Below, in pieces: positions 5,763-6,441 of a stretch of 6,441 nucleotides of DNA. This DNA comes from an uncultured Acidimicrobium sp. (GTDB lineage Bacteria; Actinomycetota; Acidimicrobiia; Acidimicrobiales; Ilumatobacteraceae). The notes beneath the pieces are model-generated. The model did not search any database. It saw only the letters and a list, made by a program, of their open reading frames with translations, and had not been told where the DNA came from. Numbering within the stretch: the stretch's first letter is position 1; each line of letters opens with the position of its first letter. The DNA is taken from contig CAITUB010000154.1 of NCBI GenBank assembly GCA_903895515.1, positions 1 through 6,441 of the forward strand. The letters run 5' to 3'. The translations under genes were made by a program, and so were the position numbers.

Positions 5763-6441
5763 CCGCCAAATGCGCGGTACACGCGCTCAAATGGTCCGAT
5801 ACCAAATCTGCGTTGCCACATTGATGACACTGGAACAGCAATTACATAAAAGGCGAGGCTGAGCACAAGTGCAGTGTCAAGCCCGGTTGGTCGTACCCAG
5901 TGCATCCAATGCACAACAAAGTTGAACACCAAAACATGTGCGAGGTAAATCGACAAAGTCATTTGTCCGGTGCGAGCAATGAACTCAACAACACAATTCG
6001 ATCCCTGAAAATCGGCAATAAGTGAAACACAGCAGAATGCAAGGAGTGCAACCGACAGAGTTGATGTGACATGAAGAACCGAATGGTCAACGTTGTTGGT
6101 GGAGAGCACGCGTTGCATTACGTAATTTGATTGCGACGTTAGTGAACTAGGCATGACAAATGTACGAAAAACAAAGGTGATAAACAGCGTGATACCGGAC
6201 CACACCATGATGCGTGTGCGTATTTGTGCGAGCCGATGAATGTTGCGTCCCAGAATGATTCCGGCGCACATGAATGTGATCCACGGGAAAACTGGATGCG
6301 TGTAATCAACAAACGTTCTGATCAATAGATTTCGTGGCGAATTAGGTGTGGGTGATAACCACTGCGTGAAGTTGCCCTGAAAGAACTGGTATCCACGCCA
6401 AGCGGAAAGTCCGGTTGAAACTGCAATTGATATTGCCGATA
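5759..6441 (-). CDS. partial DUF418/HGSNAT-like (YeiB family) integral membrane protein, C-terminal part
   Basis: The - strand frame stays open from the TGA at 5759-5761 to the right edge, giving 226 residues of a longer protein whose start is outside. A TTG at 6325 could be mistaken for a start, but the 38 codons before it are open and protein-like. About five membrane helices are visible: around HPVFPWITFMCAGIILGR, then IMVWSGITLFITFVF, then VALLAFCCVSLIAD, then MTLSIYLAHVLVFNFVVHW, and finally ALVLSLAFYVIAVPVS. The HPvFPW-G-LGR segment resembles heparan-alpha-glucosaminide acetyltransferase/DUF1624 proteins, and the ending WQRRFGIGPFERVYRAFGG matches the 'RRF-GPlE-lyR' close of DUF418 proteins. 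These may be membrane acyltransferases, but most are uncharacterised. An acyltransferase-3 protein is the alternative. It is the first visible gene of the - strand operon. Confidence 0.7.
   Translation of the reverse strand, partial: SAISIAVSTGLSAWRGYQFFQGNFTQWLSPTPNSPRNLLIRTFVDYTHPVFPWITFMCAGIILGRNIHRLAQIRTRIMVWSGITLFITFVFRTFVMPSSLTSQSNYVMQRVLSTNNVDHSVLHVTSTLSVALLAFCCVSLIADFQGSNCVVEFIARTGQMTLSIYLAHVLVFNFVVHWMHWVRPTGLDTALVLSLAFYVIAVPVSSMWQRRFGIGPFERVYRAFGG

Noticed and set aside
6323..6325. TTG as the start of the right-hand membrane protein
   Set aside because: The frame is open for 38 more codons to the window edge and these encode plausible protein sequence, so the gene is truncated by the window and not started here.

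Overview
This 6.4-kb window is ordinary bacterial chromosome, densely coding with a base composition close to 50% G+C. No transposase, integrase, tRNA, rRNA, CRISPR array or phage gene is visible. The proteins have an actinobacterial flavour: a short-type agmatine deiminase, a nitrilase-family N-carbamoylputrescine amidase, a cysteine-type glutathione peroxidase and a YeiB/DUF418-like membrane protein. An aquatic actinobacterium, possibly of the Acidimicrobiia, would fit. That placement is an impression from protein style and composition, not a demonstrated assignment.

Layout, left to right. Bases 1-68 hold two stem-loops and perhaps the last codons of a + strand gene. At 69-656 (-) is a small class I SAM-dependent methyltransferase. 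A 78-bp divergent spacer (657-734) separates it from a + strand operon of gpx (735-1220), aguB (1241-2143) and aguA (2140-3114). Seven bases after aguA the window meets the end of a convergent - strand operon. Read in transcription order that operon is a truncated DUF418-like membrane protein (5759-6441), ung (5100-5762), a small SRPBCC-fold protein (4672-5061) and a sulfatase (3122-4672).

Function. AguA and AguB together convert agmatine to putrescine with release of ammonia and CO2, so the + strand operon is a polyamine-producing or agmatine-using unit led by a thiol peroxidase. The - strand operon is mixed. Ung removes uracil from DNA. The sulfatase has a full formylglycine-type active site but no signal peptide, and its start codon shares a base with the stop codon of the SRPBCC gene, so the two are probably made together and may act on the same unknown small molecule. 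Three of the junctions are overlaps (aguB/aguA, membrane protein/ung, SRPBCC/sulfatase), which implies translational coupling.

I found no convincing previously undescribed system. The most interesting points are the coupled SRPBCC-sulfatase pair, the peroxidase at the head of the agmatine operon, and the nested hairpins at the left edge.
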